Positions 28,247 through 37,142 of a DNA stretch of 64,000 nt are shown here, piece after piece. The stretch's first letter is position 1. Each line of letters begins with the position of its first letter. Source of the stretch: Labilibaculum sp041595635 (GTDB lineage: Bacteria > Bacteroidota > Bacteroidia > Bacteroidales > Marinifilaceae); contig NZ_JBFHJW010000001.1 of assembly GCF_041595635.1 (NCBI RefSeq), positions 103,156 to 167,155 on the forward strand. Direction: 5' to 3'. The notes under the pieces were generated by a model. It ran no database searches and was not told the DNA's origin. It was given only the letters and a program-made list of their open reading frames with translations. A program made the translations under genes and the position numbers.

Positions 28247-29089
28247 TTAATAAATTTTGAATTTATTTTTGGCTTCGGCATCCTTGTAGATGTTTTCCTC
28301 CAAATTTTTAATGAATTGAATTTTACGTTTATTGATTAATATCTTTTTAATGTCATCCCGAACAAAAGGCAAGGGAGCTAAGTTGTCCTTTAATTCAAAT
28401 TCTTGAATCACTACAAAGTAATGATGAGTAGAATCGCTGGTTTCATAGTTTTTTGTTTTCCTCAAAAAATGTTCTTCATTGGTGGTTTTTCCAGGAAGCT
28501 TATTGAGGAGTTCCTGTGCATAAATCCAACGATCGCTAAAATTATCAAATTTTGTGGCATTTTGAAAACAGTAGTCTTCTAATTCCTCCCAATCGGCTTC
28601 TTTTTCTGATTTGTAAAGTTTTTGAATTCTTTTCAAATTAGGTACCGGTTTAGGTACTTTAATATATAAAGCCTTAACAATGTTACGGTTTAGAATGAAA
28701 TTGGCTGAATAATCTTTGTAATACTTTTCAATTTCAAATTGACTAATAAGAGTGTCAATTTTTTGGTTGATTAATTGTTGTTGGTATTTGTGAATGATTA
28801 GTGAGGATCGGTAATCTTCAACCATTCGGCTAACATCTTTATCTTCATCGCTTAAGTTGAGCTCTGCTTTCGAAATAATAAGCTGTTTTTTAATCCATTG
28901 ATGTATGTAGTTTTCAGCAATTAAAATACTATCTTCTTTATTAATTCCATCTTGTATAATCTCCTGAATGTTATTCAAATAAAGAATTTTGTCGTCTACT
29001 TTAGCTACTGGTATTTCGTTTTTCGATTGATTCGAATTGCACGAGTAAAAAAGTAAGCTAAGGAGTAATAGTATGGAGTATTTATTCAT
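28247..29089 (-). CDS. Lipoprotein with SurA-N-like chaperone region, no clear parvulin domain
   Basis: About 280 aa. A lipobox (L-L-F-Y-S-C) predicts a lipoprotein. The mature N-terminus P-V-A-K-V-D-D-K-I-L-Y-L-N-N-I resembles the start of SurA/PpiD-type proteins, and a helical region with I-K-K-Q-L-I-I-S-K-A-E-L follows, but the Q/H-I-L and G-E-L-G-Y motifs of parvulin domains are missing. It is sandwiched between two parvulin genes, 4 nt after one and 10 nt before the other, suggesting a chaperone-only member of the set. ATG 29089 is chosen; an in-frame TTG at 29104 would overlap the preceding gene. Confidence 0.75.
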   Translation of the reverse strand: MNKYSILLLLSLLFYSCNSNQSKNEIPVAKVDDKILYLNNIQEIIQDGINKEDSILIAENYIHQWIKKQLIISKAELNLSDEDKDVSRMVEDYRSSLIIHKYQQQLINQKIDTLISQFEIEKYYKDYSANFILNRNIVKALYIKVPKPVPNLKRIQKLYKSEKEADWEELEDYCFQNATKFDNFSDRWIYAQELLNKLPGKTTNEEHFLRKTKNYETSDSTHHYFVVIQEFELKDNLAPLPFVRDDIKKILINKRKIQFIKNLEENIYKDAEAKNKFKIY

Positions 29090-29093
29090 TTTA

Positions 29094-30725
29094 TTATTGA
29101 GCAATTTTGTTTACTGTTGATTGAGAGATCTCAATTCTGTTGTTTGTACGCAATTCATTTTCCCAGGTGTCATTCAAATACGCTTTGTATTCTGCTGTTA
29201 GTTCCTCTTTTATACTCTCGAAACTTACATCAGGCTTGAATTTTTCTTTCTGGCTCTGATAAAATTCTAATAATCCTTCAGAATTATTAGTTGCTGGTAT
29301 CAAAACTTTCTGTTTTGTAATTGCAAAAACCAATACTCTATTTTCATAATTTTGAATCAAACTTGCAAGCTCTTTATTGTTCGCCAGCAATTGTTTTTTG
29401 TAGAAGGCTAAGATACTATTGTTTGTGAACTTATCGTAAGTTCGATTGATGTATTCGATAAAATTTTCATAAATATCTTTTGATGCTTGCAAACTAAGAT
29501 AATCTGCAAACTCTTCCTGAGAATAGTCTTTACCTCCTAAGCTAAATAAAGGCTCCAATAAATCTGCATATGCGTAATCTAAAATGGAATAAAAGTTGGA
29601 GAGGAGTGCCCTATTTTCAGTAAACTGATAGTCTTTTTTTATTTGAGCAATCAGTTCTTCTGGGCTTTGTTTTGATCGGCTATCGTTTGCAATCATCTCT
29701 TCAATTTCTTCTCGGCAACTATCTATAGAGGAGTAGTCTTTTTTTGCTGTTAGTTGAAGAATATGATAGGCTAAATTGGTCTGGATTGGTTTTGATATTT
29801 CCCCAATTTTAGTCATTTTAAATGCTACTTGCTCAATTTTTGGGTGGGTTTCAAATAGTCCTATCCAAGGAAGTATTTCCTTATTTTGTGCAGAGTGTTT
29901 GTAGGTCGAGTATTTATTTGCAAGTTGGCTAAAATCAGCTCCATTTATCAGGAGAGTATATAGGGAATCAATTTTTTCTTTCGCTTCTTTTTGTTCCTTA
30001 TTGCTTTGATAGGAAAGCAAAATATGTTGAAGTTTTATTTTGCCTGGATTTGGAGTTTTTTCGAGTATTTGAATAATATGATAGCCGAATTGGGTTCGGA
30101 AAGGTCTGGAATATTCACCAACTTGTAAGGCATAGCTCGCCGATTCGAATTTATAATCCATGTCGAAAGCCGTAAAGTAGCCTAATTCTCCGTGTTTTTC
30201 CTTAACCAATGGGTCATCGGATTGTTTTCGAGCTATTTTATCGAATGATTTTCCTTTTAATAGATCTTTGTAGATCTTTTGAGCTTCGTGATAGGCTACA
30301 AGAGTGTCTTCAGTATTTGCATGTTTGTTGGTTTTTACCAGTATTTGTCTGGCTCGGATAAAATATTGCAGGCGTTCAAAGGCTTCCCGAATTTTTTCTT
30401 CGCTAATTGTGCTTGGATAAAGAAAGGCATTAAAAGCAATTTCTTTTCCAATTTCAATATCATGTTTTACTATGGGAAGTGTGTCCATTCGATGCTGTTT
30501 TGCATCTTGTACTTTTAATTGAAACAAGATATACAGATCTAGAGCTTCTGTAGGAGAGAGTTGCTTTTGTTTAGTATGACTGCTTTCCTGATAAATTTCT
30601 AAAAACTCCTGAGAGGAGTATGGAATGTTATTTATACTAAAAAGAGTATCTATTGGATTCGATTGTCCGAAGCTCACCATAGGGCAGCTTACTAGTACGA
30701 ATAGATAAAAGAAAACTCTTTTCAT
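29094..30725 (-). CDS. Periplasmic PpiC-type peptidyl-prolyl isomerase with two parvulin domains
   Basis: 543 aa with a signal peptide ending at S-F-G-Q. The first parvulin domain is clear: I-R-A-R-Q-I-L-V-K, F-D-K-I-A-R-K-Q-S-D-D-P, G-E-L-G-Y-F-T-A-F and F-G-Y-H-I-I-Q-I. A second, more diverged copy follows (L-Q-H-I-L-L-S-Y, A-N-K-Y-S-T, L-A-Y-H-I-L-Q-L). The C-terminal 200 residues are helical and have no recognised domain. First gene of the envelope operon that continues through a lipoprotein, a SurA-like protein, MoxR and OstA. Confidence 0.9.
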   Translation of the reverse strand: MKRVFFYLFVLVSCPMVSFGQSNPIDTLFSINNIPYSSQEFLEIYQESSHTKQKQLSPTEALDLYILFQLKVQDAKQHRMDTLPIVKHDIEIGKEIAFNAFLYPSTISEEKIREAFERLQYFIRARQILVKTNKHANTEDTLVAYHEAQKIYKDLLKGKSFDKIARKQSDDPLVKEKHGELGYFTAFDMDYKFESASYALQVGEYSRPFRTQFGYHIIQILEKTPNPGKIKLQHILLSYQSNKEQKEAKEKIDSLYTLLINGADFSQLANKYSTYKHSAQNKEILPWIGLFETHPKIEQVAFKMTKIGEISKPIQTNLAYHILQLTAKKDYSSIDSCREEIEEMIANDSRSKQSPEELIAQIKKDYQFTENRALLSNFYSILDYAYADLLEPLFSLGGKDYSQEEFADYLSLQASKDIYENFIEYINRTYDKFTNNSILAFYKKQLLANNKELASLIQNYENRVLVFAITKQKVLIPATNNSEGLLEFYQSQKEKFKPDVSFESIKEELTAEYKAYLNDTWENELRTNNRIEISQSTVNKIAQ

Positions 30726-30754
30726 TTAGCAGATTTAATGTGATCATTGAATCG

Positions 30755-30791
30755 CAAAAAAAATGGTAACCTATGCAAAGATAGGTTACCA
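30755..30791 (-). terminator. Terminator after guaB
   Basis: 11-bp perfect stem (30764-30774 with 30781-30791), 6-nt loop, then eight T residues on the minus strand. It separates guaB from the downstream envelope operon. Confidence 0.85.
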
Positions 30792-30808
30792 GAAAATATC
30801 AGATATTC

Positions 30809-32278
30809 CTATCTGCTGTAATTTGGAGCTTCTCGAGTAATTGCAACATCATGTGGATGACTTTCAGCCATTCCCGAAGAAGTTATTTTAACAAATTTAG
30901 CATTGTGAAGTGCATCAACATTGGCTGCACCACAGTAACCCATTCCGGCTCTTAGTCCACCTACTAATTGATAAATTACTTCGTACAATGTTCCTTTATA
31001 AGGTACGCGAGCCACAATTCCTTCTGGAACTAATTTTTTGATGTCATCTTCATCAGCTTGGAAGTAACGATCCTTTGATCCTTGTTGCATCGCTTCAATG
31101 GAACCCATTCCTCGGTACGATTTGAATTTACGACCGTTGTAAATAATGGTTTCTCCTGGTGATTCTTCAACACCAGCAAATAAAGATCCTGCCATAATTG
31201 AATCAGCACCAGCTGCAATTGCTTTTACAATATCGCCCGAATAACGCAATCCACCATCAGCAATAATAGGAACCCCGGTTCCTTCTAGAACTTTGGCAAT
31301 TTCATAAATCGCAGTCAACTGAGGAACACCAACACCTGCAATAACACGAGTTGTACAAATAGAGCCTGGTCCAATACCTACTTTTACCGCATCAGCACCA
31401 GCTTCTACAAGAAATAAAGCAGCTTCTGGAGTTGCAATGTTTCCAACCACGAACTGCATGTCTGGAAATCTTTTCTTTGCAATTCTTAGTAAATCGGCTA
31501 CGCCTTTAGTATGTCCGTGAGCAGTATCGATAATAATAGCATCGGTATGTGCATGCACTAATGCTTCAATTCTGTCAAGAGTGTCGCCGGCAACACCAAC
31601 AGCAGCTGCAACTCTAAGTCGTCCTTTGTCATCTTTACATGCTAACGGTTTATCTTTTGCTTTGGTAATATCCTTATAGGTAACCAAACCAATTAATTTA
31701 TTGTCAGAGTCAACAACAGGTAATTTCTCAATTTTGTATTTTTGAAGTATTGCTGCGGCTTTTTCAAGATCGGTAGAAACCGAAGTAGTCACCAAATTTT
31801 CTTTGGTCATTACTTCTGAAATAGGACGGTCCAGATCTAATTCGAAGCGAAGATCGCGATTGGTTACAATTCCTGTTAGAGATTTGTCTGTATCCACAAC
31901 AGGAATTCCTCCAATTTTGAATTCTTTCATCAAGGCCAAAGCATCTTTAACTGTTTTGTATGAAGCAATAGTAATAGGATCATAGATCATCCCATTTTCT
32001 GCTCTTTTCACAGTCATAACTTGTTTGGCTTGAGACTGAATGCTCATGTTTTTGTGGATAACTCCAATTCCTCCTTCTCGAGCAATCGAAATAGCCATAG
32101 ACGATTCTGTTACAGTATCCATTGCTGCTGAAACAATTGGGGTGTTCAGCGTAATGTTACGAGTGAATCGTGTTTTAAGATTTACATCTCTTGGTAGTAC
32201 TTCCGAGTAGGCAGGAACTAAAAGAACATCATCAAAAGTCAGGCCGTCAGAAATAATTTTATCAGATACAAATGACAT
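30809..32278 (-). CDS. guaB: Inosine-5'-monophosphate dehydrogenase
   Basis: 489 aa, standard length. N-terminal L-T-F-D-D-V-L-L-V-P-A-Y-S-E-V and D-T-V-T-E are IMPDH hallmarks; two CBS domains occupy about residues 95-205. The catalytic loop G-P-G-S-I-C-T-T-R supplies the nucleophilic Cys, and the K+/IMP site A-D-G-G-L-R-Y-S-G-D and flap R-G-M-G-S are present. It oxidises IMP to XMP with NAD+, the committed step to GTP. Monocistronic: its own terminator follows. Confidence 0.98.
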   Translation of the reverse strand: MSFVSDKIISDGLTFDDVLLVPAYSEVLPRDVNLKTRFTRNITLNTPIVSAAMDTVTESSMAISIAREGGIGVIHKNMSIQSQAKQVMTVKRAENGMIYDPITIASYKTVKDALALMKEFKIGGIPVVDTDKSLTGIVTNRDLRFELDLDRPISEVMTKENLVTTSVSTDLEKAAAILQKYKIEKLPVVDSDNKLIGLVTYKDITKAKDKPLACKDDKGRLRVAAAVGVAGDTLDRIEALVHAHTDAIIIDTAHGHTKGVADLLRIAKKRFPDMQFVVGNIATPEAALFLVEAGADAVKVGIGPGSICTTRVIAGVGVPQLTAIYEIAKVLEGTGVPIIADGGLRYSGDIVKAIAAGADSIMAGSLFAGVEESPGETIIYNGRKFKSYRGMGSIEAMQQGSKDRYFQADEDDIKKLVPEGIVARVPYKGTLYEVIYQLVGGLRAGMGYCGAANVDALHNAKFVKITSSGMAESHPHDVAITREAPNYSR

Positions 32279-32428
32279 TATGCAATAATTTTAGATTTAA
32301 ATTGCATGCGAAATTACAAAAAAATAGTGGAACAGGATTGTTCTGAAAATTAAAAAGTGTTAATTCGTTAATTCATTGTTATAAGTTAGTAATTTTATTT
32401 TAATTTTTGTCTTTCATAATTCAGTTCG

Positions 32429-34339
32429 ATGGATCATTTTAGAGAGATTCTGAAAAAATATTGGGGCTACGAAGATTTTCGTCCACTTCAGGACGAAATC
32501 ATTAAGTCGGTTGCAGAAGGTAAGGATACGCTTGGGCTGATGCCAACAGGTGGAGGTAAATCCTTGACGTTTCAGATTCCTACTTTAGCTACTGAAGGAA
32601 TTTGTATTGTTGTTTCTCCTTTGGTTGCCCTCATGAAAGATCAAGTTGCGAATTTAAAGGAGAAAGGCATAAAGGCAGAATTACTTTATTCCGGATTGTC
32701 GAGGAAGGAAATTGAAATTATTCTAGATAAATGCTTGTTTGCCAATATAAAGTTTTTGTACATCTCGCCCGAGCGAATTGGTTCTGAGTCTTTTCAGGTA
32801 AAGTTGCAGCAAATGAATGTTTGTTTAATTGCTGTAGACGAATCTCATTGTATCTCTCAGTGGGGGTATGATTTTCGGCCTTCCTATTTAAAAATAACTC
32901 ATTTACGTGATTTATTGCCTGATATTCCTGTTTTGGCCTTAACAGCTACAGCTACACCCGATGTGGTGGATGACATTCAGGAGAAATTGGCTTTTAAGGA
33001 AAAAAATGTTTTTCGAAAAAGTTTCGAACGATCCAATTTAGTTTATCTGGTTCGTGAAATTGAAGATAAAAATAGATATCTGTTAAAAATTCTCCATAAG
33101 GAGAGGGGAAGTTCGGTCGTATATGTTCGGAGTAGAAAAAAAAGTAAAGAAGTTGCCGAGTTTCTAAAGAGCAATCAAATTAAAGCAGAATATTTTCATG
33201 CTGGATTAAGTAATGAGGTGAAGGATTTTCGACAGGATCGATGGAAAAAAGGTATAGTGCAAGTGATGGTGGCTACCAATGCTTTTGGAATGGGAATTGA
33301 CAAGGCCGATGTTCGAACCGTTGTACACGTAGATTTGCCCGACTCGTTGGAGGCATATTTTCAGGAAGCAGGTAGAGCCGGACGTGATGGAAAAAAGGCA
33401 TTTGCAGTACTGCTTTATTCGAAGCCCGATAGGGTTCAATTGCTCAAACGAATTTCGACTGCCTTTCCTGAAAAAGAGCAGATAAGGAGAGTTTACCAAT
33501 CGGTAGGGAACTTTTTACAGGTTGCCGAAGGAGCAGGAAAAGATGCGGTTTTTGATTTTGATTTGGGCTTATTTTGTCATCACTTTAAGCTGAATGTATT
33601 GCAGGCTTTTAACAGTTTAAAGGTGTTGCAGCGAGCTGGATATTTAGAGTTGACAGATGATGTTGAGCACGAAACAAGAATTCATTTTTGCATCGAAAGA
33701 GATGAGTTGTACAAATTTCAGGTAGCAAATAAAGATTTTGACTCCTTTATTAAAATTCTTCTTCGATCTTTTACAGGTTTATTTACCGATTTTATTCCAA
33801 TTAACATTGATTTACTTGCTAAACGAATAAAAACGCGTAAAGAGGTAATCGTAAATTACCTGAAAGAATTGTCGAAATACAAAGTGATTCAATATATTCC
33901 TAGAAAAAAGACACCATTTATTATCTATACACAGGAACGATTGCCTTTAAATTTCATCAAATTTTCAAGGGAAGTTTACCAGGAGAGAAAGGAAAATTTA
34001 ACTCAGAAAATTAATTCAGTGATTCAATATGCTGAAAGTACAAGCATTTGTCGGTCGAAATTTTTATTGGAGTACTTTGGACAGAAACAAGCCCCAATTT
34101 GCGGAAAATGTGACATTTGTAAAGAGGCTGAGAAAAAAGATGTAAGTGAGGCTGAGTTTGAGGAGATTCATATCGAATTGAAAGGTCTTATTGGAATAGA
34201 AAGTAGAAGTGTGGATGCTATAATTAAGGAATCGAAATATGCCGAAGGTAAGTTGTTGGAGGTGATTCGTTTTTTAAAAGATAATGAAGAATTGGCATCC
34301 CTTGAAGGAAATCGGGTTCGTTGGAATATAGTAAAATAG
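32429..34339 (+). CDS. RecQ-family ATP-dependent DNA helicase (short form, no HRDC)
   Basis: 636 aa. Helicase motifs: F-R-P-L-Q-D-E-I-I, Walker A M-P-T-G-G-G-K-S, motif II V-D-E-S-H-C-I-S-Q-W-G (Ser in place of Ala of the usual D-E-A-H), and motif VI Q-E-A-G-R-A-G-R-D-G. The RQC zinc site is seen as I-C-R-S-K-F-L-L-E-Y-F-G and C-G-K-C-D-I-C. A winged-helix region follows but no HRDC domain. A second RecQ with a different C-terminus lies near 60 kb, so the two are paralogs with probably distinct roles in recombination or repair. Confidence 0.93.
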   Translation: MDHFREILKKYWGYEDFRPLQDEIIKSVAEGKDTLGLMPTGGGKSLTFQIPTLATEGICIVVSPLVALMKDQVANLKEKGIKAELLYSGLSRKEIEIILDKCLFANIKFLYISPERIGSESFQVKLQQMNVCLIAVDESHCISQWGYDFRPSYLKITHLRDLLPDIPVLALTATATPDVVDDIQEKLAFKEKNVFRKSFERSNLVYLVREIEDKNRYLLKILHKERGSSVVYVRSRKKSKEVAEFLKSNQIKAEYFHAGLSNEVKDFRQDRWKKGIVQVMVATNAFGMGIDKADVRTVVHVDLPDSLEAYFQEAGRAGRDGKKAFAVLLYSKPDRVQLLKRISTAFPEKEQIRRVYQSVGNFLQVAEGAGKDAVFDFDLGLFCHHFKLNVLQAFNSLKVLQRAGYLELTDDVEHETRIHFCIERDELYKFQVANKDFDSFIKILLRSFTGLFTDFIPINIDLLAKRIKTRKEVIVNYLKELSKYKVIQYIPRKKTPFIIYTQERLPLNFIKFSREVYQERKENLTQKINSVIQYAESTSICRSKFLLEYFGQKQAPICGKCDICKEAEKKDVSEAEFEEIHIELKGLIGIESRSVDAIIKESKYAEGKLLEVIRFLKDNEELASLEGNRVRWNIVK

Positions 34340-34403
34340 GAGCTAATTTTTTTTTGTTGGGATTAGTATCTTGTTATTCTGACAAATATTTGTAAAATCT
34401 TAT

Positions 34404-34411
34404 TATTTTTG
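34404..34411 (+). promoter_or_regulatory. Candidate -7 element for the DUF5063 gene
   Basis: TATTTTTG matches TAnnTTTG exactly, 21 nt before the chosen ATG. No TTG lies at the right distance upstream, so this is a weak call. Confidence 0.4.
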
Positions 34412-34432
34412 CATGATTATAGTCCTAAAAAC

Positions 34433-35065
34433 ATGATGAAAGATAACTTTGACCATATTGTTTATTCCAAAAATGTGATTGAGTTTGTTACCATTGCAAA
34501 TGAATTTTGTTTGTTGTTGGAAACGAGCGCTAAGGTTTCTAAAATAGAATTTATCGAAACCGTACAAAAATTATTGCCTTTGCTTTATCTTAAGGCTTGT
34601 TTGTTGCCAAAAAATGAAAGTGAGTTAGAGGAAGAAATTGAGAAATTTGTTTCCGAAGCCGATTGGGAGTTTATTCATACTTCCGTTCAAACAAAAATGG
34701 GAGGGCATGATCAATTTCTTGAGGTTTTTGAGGAGGATATGGAGTACAGTGAAACACCTGTTATTGCATCTGTTTCGGAAAGTTTTGCCGATATGTATCA
34801 GGATTTGAAAGATTTTCTCACCTCATACAGAATTGGGACATTGGATGTGATGAATGAGGCATTGTGGGACTTAACAAATAGTTTTTATCAGCACTGGGGA
34901 CAAAATTTAGTAAATTCGCTGAGAGCAATCCATAGTTTGGTTGCTAAAAATGAGAATCTTGATGAAGAAATAGAAGATTCTGAAGGTTCTCGGTTGGAGG
35001 ATATCGATTTAAGTGACTCCATTTTTTCACAGCGGAAAAAAGAATGGGGAGAAAACGATCAATAG
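34433..35065 (+). CDS. DUF5063 family protein
   Basis: About 210 aa, all-helical and acidic. The conserved opening (V-I-E-F-V-T-I-A-N-E-F-C), P-L-L-Y-L-K-A-C-L-L-P, and the C-terminal W-D-L-T-N-S-F-Y-Q-H-W-G-Q-N-L-V-N-S-L-R match DUF5063. Function unknown. The chosen start is ATG 34433: the longer frame begins with TTG 34409, which falls on the promoter-like -7 element. The last 30 residues are an acidic tail. It is followed 41 nt later by a DEDD exonuclease gene, and the two are commonly adjacent in related genomes (recollection, not checked). Confidence 0.82.
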   Translation: MMKDNFDHIVYSKNVIEFVTIANEFCLLLETSAKVSKIEFIETVQKLLPLLYLKACLLPKNESELEEEIEKFVSEADWEFIHTSVQTKMGGHDQFLEVFEEDMEYSETPVIASVSESFADMYQDLKDFLTSYRIGTLDVMNEALWDLTNSFYQHWGQNLVNSLRAIHSLVAKNENLDEEIEDSEGSRLEDIDLSDSIFSQRKKEWGENDQ

Positions 35066-35106
35066 AGGAAAATAAATTCATATTTTTCTAAGAAAAGGAG
35101 TTCTAA

Positions 35107-35694
35107 ATGTTACCATTTCAAAAATCAATTACAAAAGAAGAAGTTAATGAATTGCCATTGCAAGGTTTTGATGGAGAGATTGTTCTAGTCGATCAAGATG
35201 TTGAGCTTGATGAGGCTGTGCATTATTTGAAAAAATTTCCAATTCTGGGATTTGATACAGAAACTCGTCCTTCCTTTAAAAAAGGGAGAGTAAATGATGT
35301 TGCCTTATTGCAGTTGGCAGCTAATTCTAAGACTTTTTTGTTCAGACTCAATAAAATTGGTCTGCCAGAGCAATTACTTGATCTTCTTGCCGACCCGCAA
35401 ATTTTAAAAGTGGGTGCAGCAATCAAAGATGACATTAGAGGATTGCAAAAAGTAAATGATTTTGATGCCAATGGATTTTTAGAATTGCAAGAGTATGTTT
35501 CTAAGTTTGGAATCGAAAGTTTTTCCTTGAAAAAACTATCTGCTATCGTTCTTAATTTTAGAATTTCAAAACGCCAACAGGTTTCTAATTGGGAAGCAGA
35601 GCAGTTGAGCTCGGGTCAATTGAAATACGCTGCTACTGATGCGTGGGTTTCTCTTAAGATATTTGAAACATTAAAAGCGTCTATCACTAAGTAA
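35107..35694 (+). CDS. 3'-5' exonuclease, RNase D-like DEDDy family
   Basis: 195 aa, a single exonuclease domain without HRDC. The catalytic acids are visible: D-T-E in G-F-D-T-E-T-R-P, the second Asp in A-A-I-K-D-D-I-R-G-L, and Y-A-A-T-D-A-W with the Tyr and final Asp of the DEDDy class. It removes nucleotides from RNA or DNA 3' ends; which substrate is not predictable. An AGGAG sequence seven nucleotides before the ATG supports the start. Confidence 0.9.
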   Translation: MLPFQKSITKEEVNELPLQGFDGEIVLVDQDVELDEAVHYLKKFPILGFDTETRPSFKKGRVNDVALLQLAANSKTFLFRLNKIGLPEQLLDLLADPQILKVGAAIKDDIRGLQKVNDFDANGFLELQEYVSKFGIESFSLKKLSAIVLNFRISKRQQVSNWEAEQLSSGQLKYAATDAWVSLKIFETLKASITK

Positions 35695-35805
35695 TTGGGT
35701 CTTGAATTAGTGAATTTAACTTTCGTATCCTTACGATTGTTGAGTTTGAATTATAAATAAATAGATAGGGATCGGCGAATTATTTTACGTCTTGAGCACT
35801 AGTCT

Positions 35806-37020
35806 ATGAATCAGAAAAAGAAATTTCCAAAAATGATAAATTATCCAAAAGTTACTCTCAAACCTGGGAAAGAACATTCTATTAAGCGGTTTCATCCCTG
35901 GATTTTTTCGGGTGCAGTTAGTAGAGTAGAGGAAGGCTTGGAAGAAGGTGATTTAGTTGCTCTATATTCTTCAAGAGATGAATTTTTAGCCATTGGTCAT
36001 ATTGCCATTGGATCTATAGCAGTAAGAATAATTTCATTTGAACAGGAAGAAATCAATCTTGATTTTTGGATTCGAAAAATTCAATCGGCACTGCAGTTGC
36101 GTAAAGCCATTGGCTTGTATGGAACAGCCAACAATAACGTTTGTCGTTTGGTACATGGAGAAGGAGATGGTTTGCCTGGATTAATTATCGATTTTTATGC
36201 TGGTACAGCGGTTATACAATGTCATTCGGTAGGAATGTATTTGCATCGTGGAGAAATTACTGAGGCTTTGCAAAGCGTTTTGGGCGAGAATCTGAAATCC
36301 GTTTTTGACAAATCGGAAGGAACCATTCCTTTTAAATCGGGTATTGAACCGAAAAATGGATACTTGTATGGCGAAAGCGAGTCTTTTGTGGCTTTGGAGA
36401 ATGGATTGAAATTTAATGTAGATTGGTTGAAAGGACAAAAAACGGGTTTTTTCATCGATCAACGCGAGAACAGAAGCTTGTTAGAGCATTATTCGAAAGG
36501 TCGTTCGGTACTGAATATGTTTTGTTACACTGGAGGTTTTTCTTTTTACGCCATGCGAGGGGGTGCAAATTTGGTGCATTCAGTAGATAGTTCGGCTCGC
36601 GCCATTGAAATTACAAAAGAAAATGTAGAAGCTAATTTCCCTGGCGATACTCGTCATGAAGCTTTTGCCGAGGATGCATTTAAATATTTGGATAAATCGG
36701 GAGAAAAATATGATCTGATTATTTTGGATCCACCCGCTTTTGCGAAGCATAAAAATGTCTTGCAAAATGCATTGAAAGGATACAAGCGATTGAATTCAAT
36801 TGGTTTTGAGAAGATCAAAAAAGGAGGAATCATGTTTACTTTCTCTTGCTCTCAAGCGGTTAGTAAAGAGGATTTTCGCAAAGCGATTTTTGCATCAGCA
36901 GCAAGTGCAGGCAGAACAGTGCGAATTCTTCATCAATTAACTCAACCAGCCGATCATCCTGTTAATATTTATCATCCCGAGGGAGAATATTTAAAAGGTT
37001 TGGTTTTGTATGTAGAATAG
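35806..37020 (+). CDS. Class I SAM-dependent rRNA methyltransferase, RlmI-like
   Basis: 404 aa. An N-terminal PUA-like domain (H-P-W-I-F-S-G-A-V, G-D-L-V-A-L-Y) precedes a connecting domain and a Rossmann methyltransferase domain with V-L-N-M-F-C-Y-T-G-G-F-S-F-Y (SAM motif I) and L-D-P-P-A-F-A-K (motif IV). F-F-I-D-Q-R-E-N-R is typical of the RlmI/RlmK family, which methylates C5 of cytidine 1962 in 23S rRNA in E. coli. The N-terminus may start at Met10 (35833), as many relatives begin just before the Y-P-K-V-T-L-K-P-G block. Confidence 0.92.
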   Translation: MNQKKKFPKMINYPKVTLKPGKEHSIKRFHPWIFSGAVSRVEEGLEEGDLVALYSSRDEFLAIGHIAIGSIAVRIISFEQEEINLDFWIRKIQSALQLRKAIGLYGTANNNVCRLVHGEGDGLPGLIIDFYAGTAVIQCHSVGMYLHRGEITEALQSVLGENLKSVFDKSEGTIPFKSGIEPKNGYLYGESESFVALENGLKFNVDWLKGQKTGFFIDQRENRSLLEHYSKGRSVLNMFCYTGGFSFYAMRGGANLVHSVDSSARAIEITKENVEANFPGDTRHEAFAEDAFKYLDKSGEKYDLIILDPPAFAKHKNVLQNALKGYKRLNSIGFEKIKKGGIMFTFSCSQAVSKEDFRKAIFASAASAGRTVRILHQLTQPADHPVNIYHPEGEYLKGLVLYVE

Positions 37021-37142
37021 CAAAAGCATTTTATCTGGGAATCCATAAAGAATCATCTCTTTTTTGTACCTTTCCTACTGCTTGATAATTAGTCGGTTTT
37101 CTAATTTGAAAACCCAGTTACGAATAAGTAAATCGAAAAAAA

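Noticed and set aside
34409..34432. TTG-started extension of the DUF5063 gene
   Set aside because: It overlaps a TAnnTTTG element and adds residues not expected in the family.
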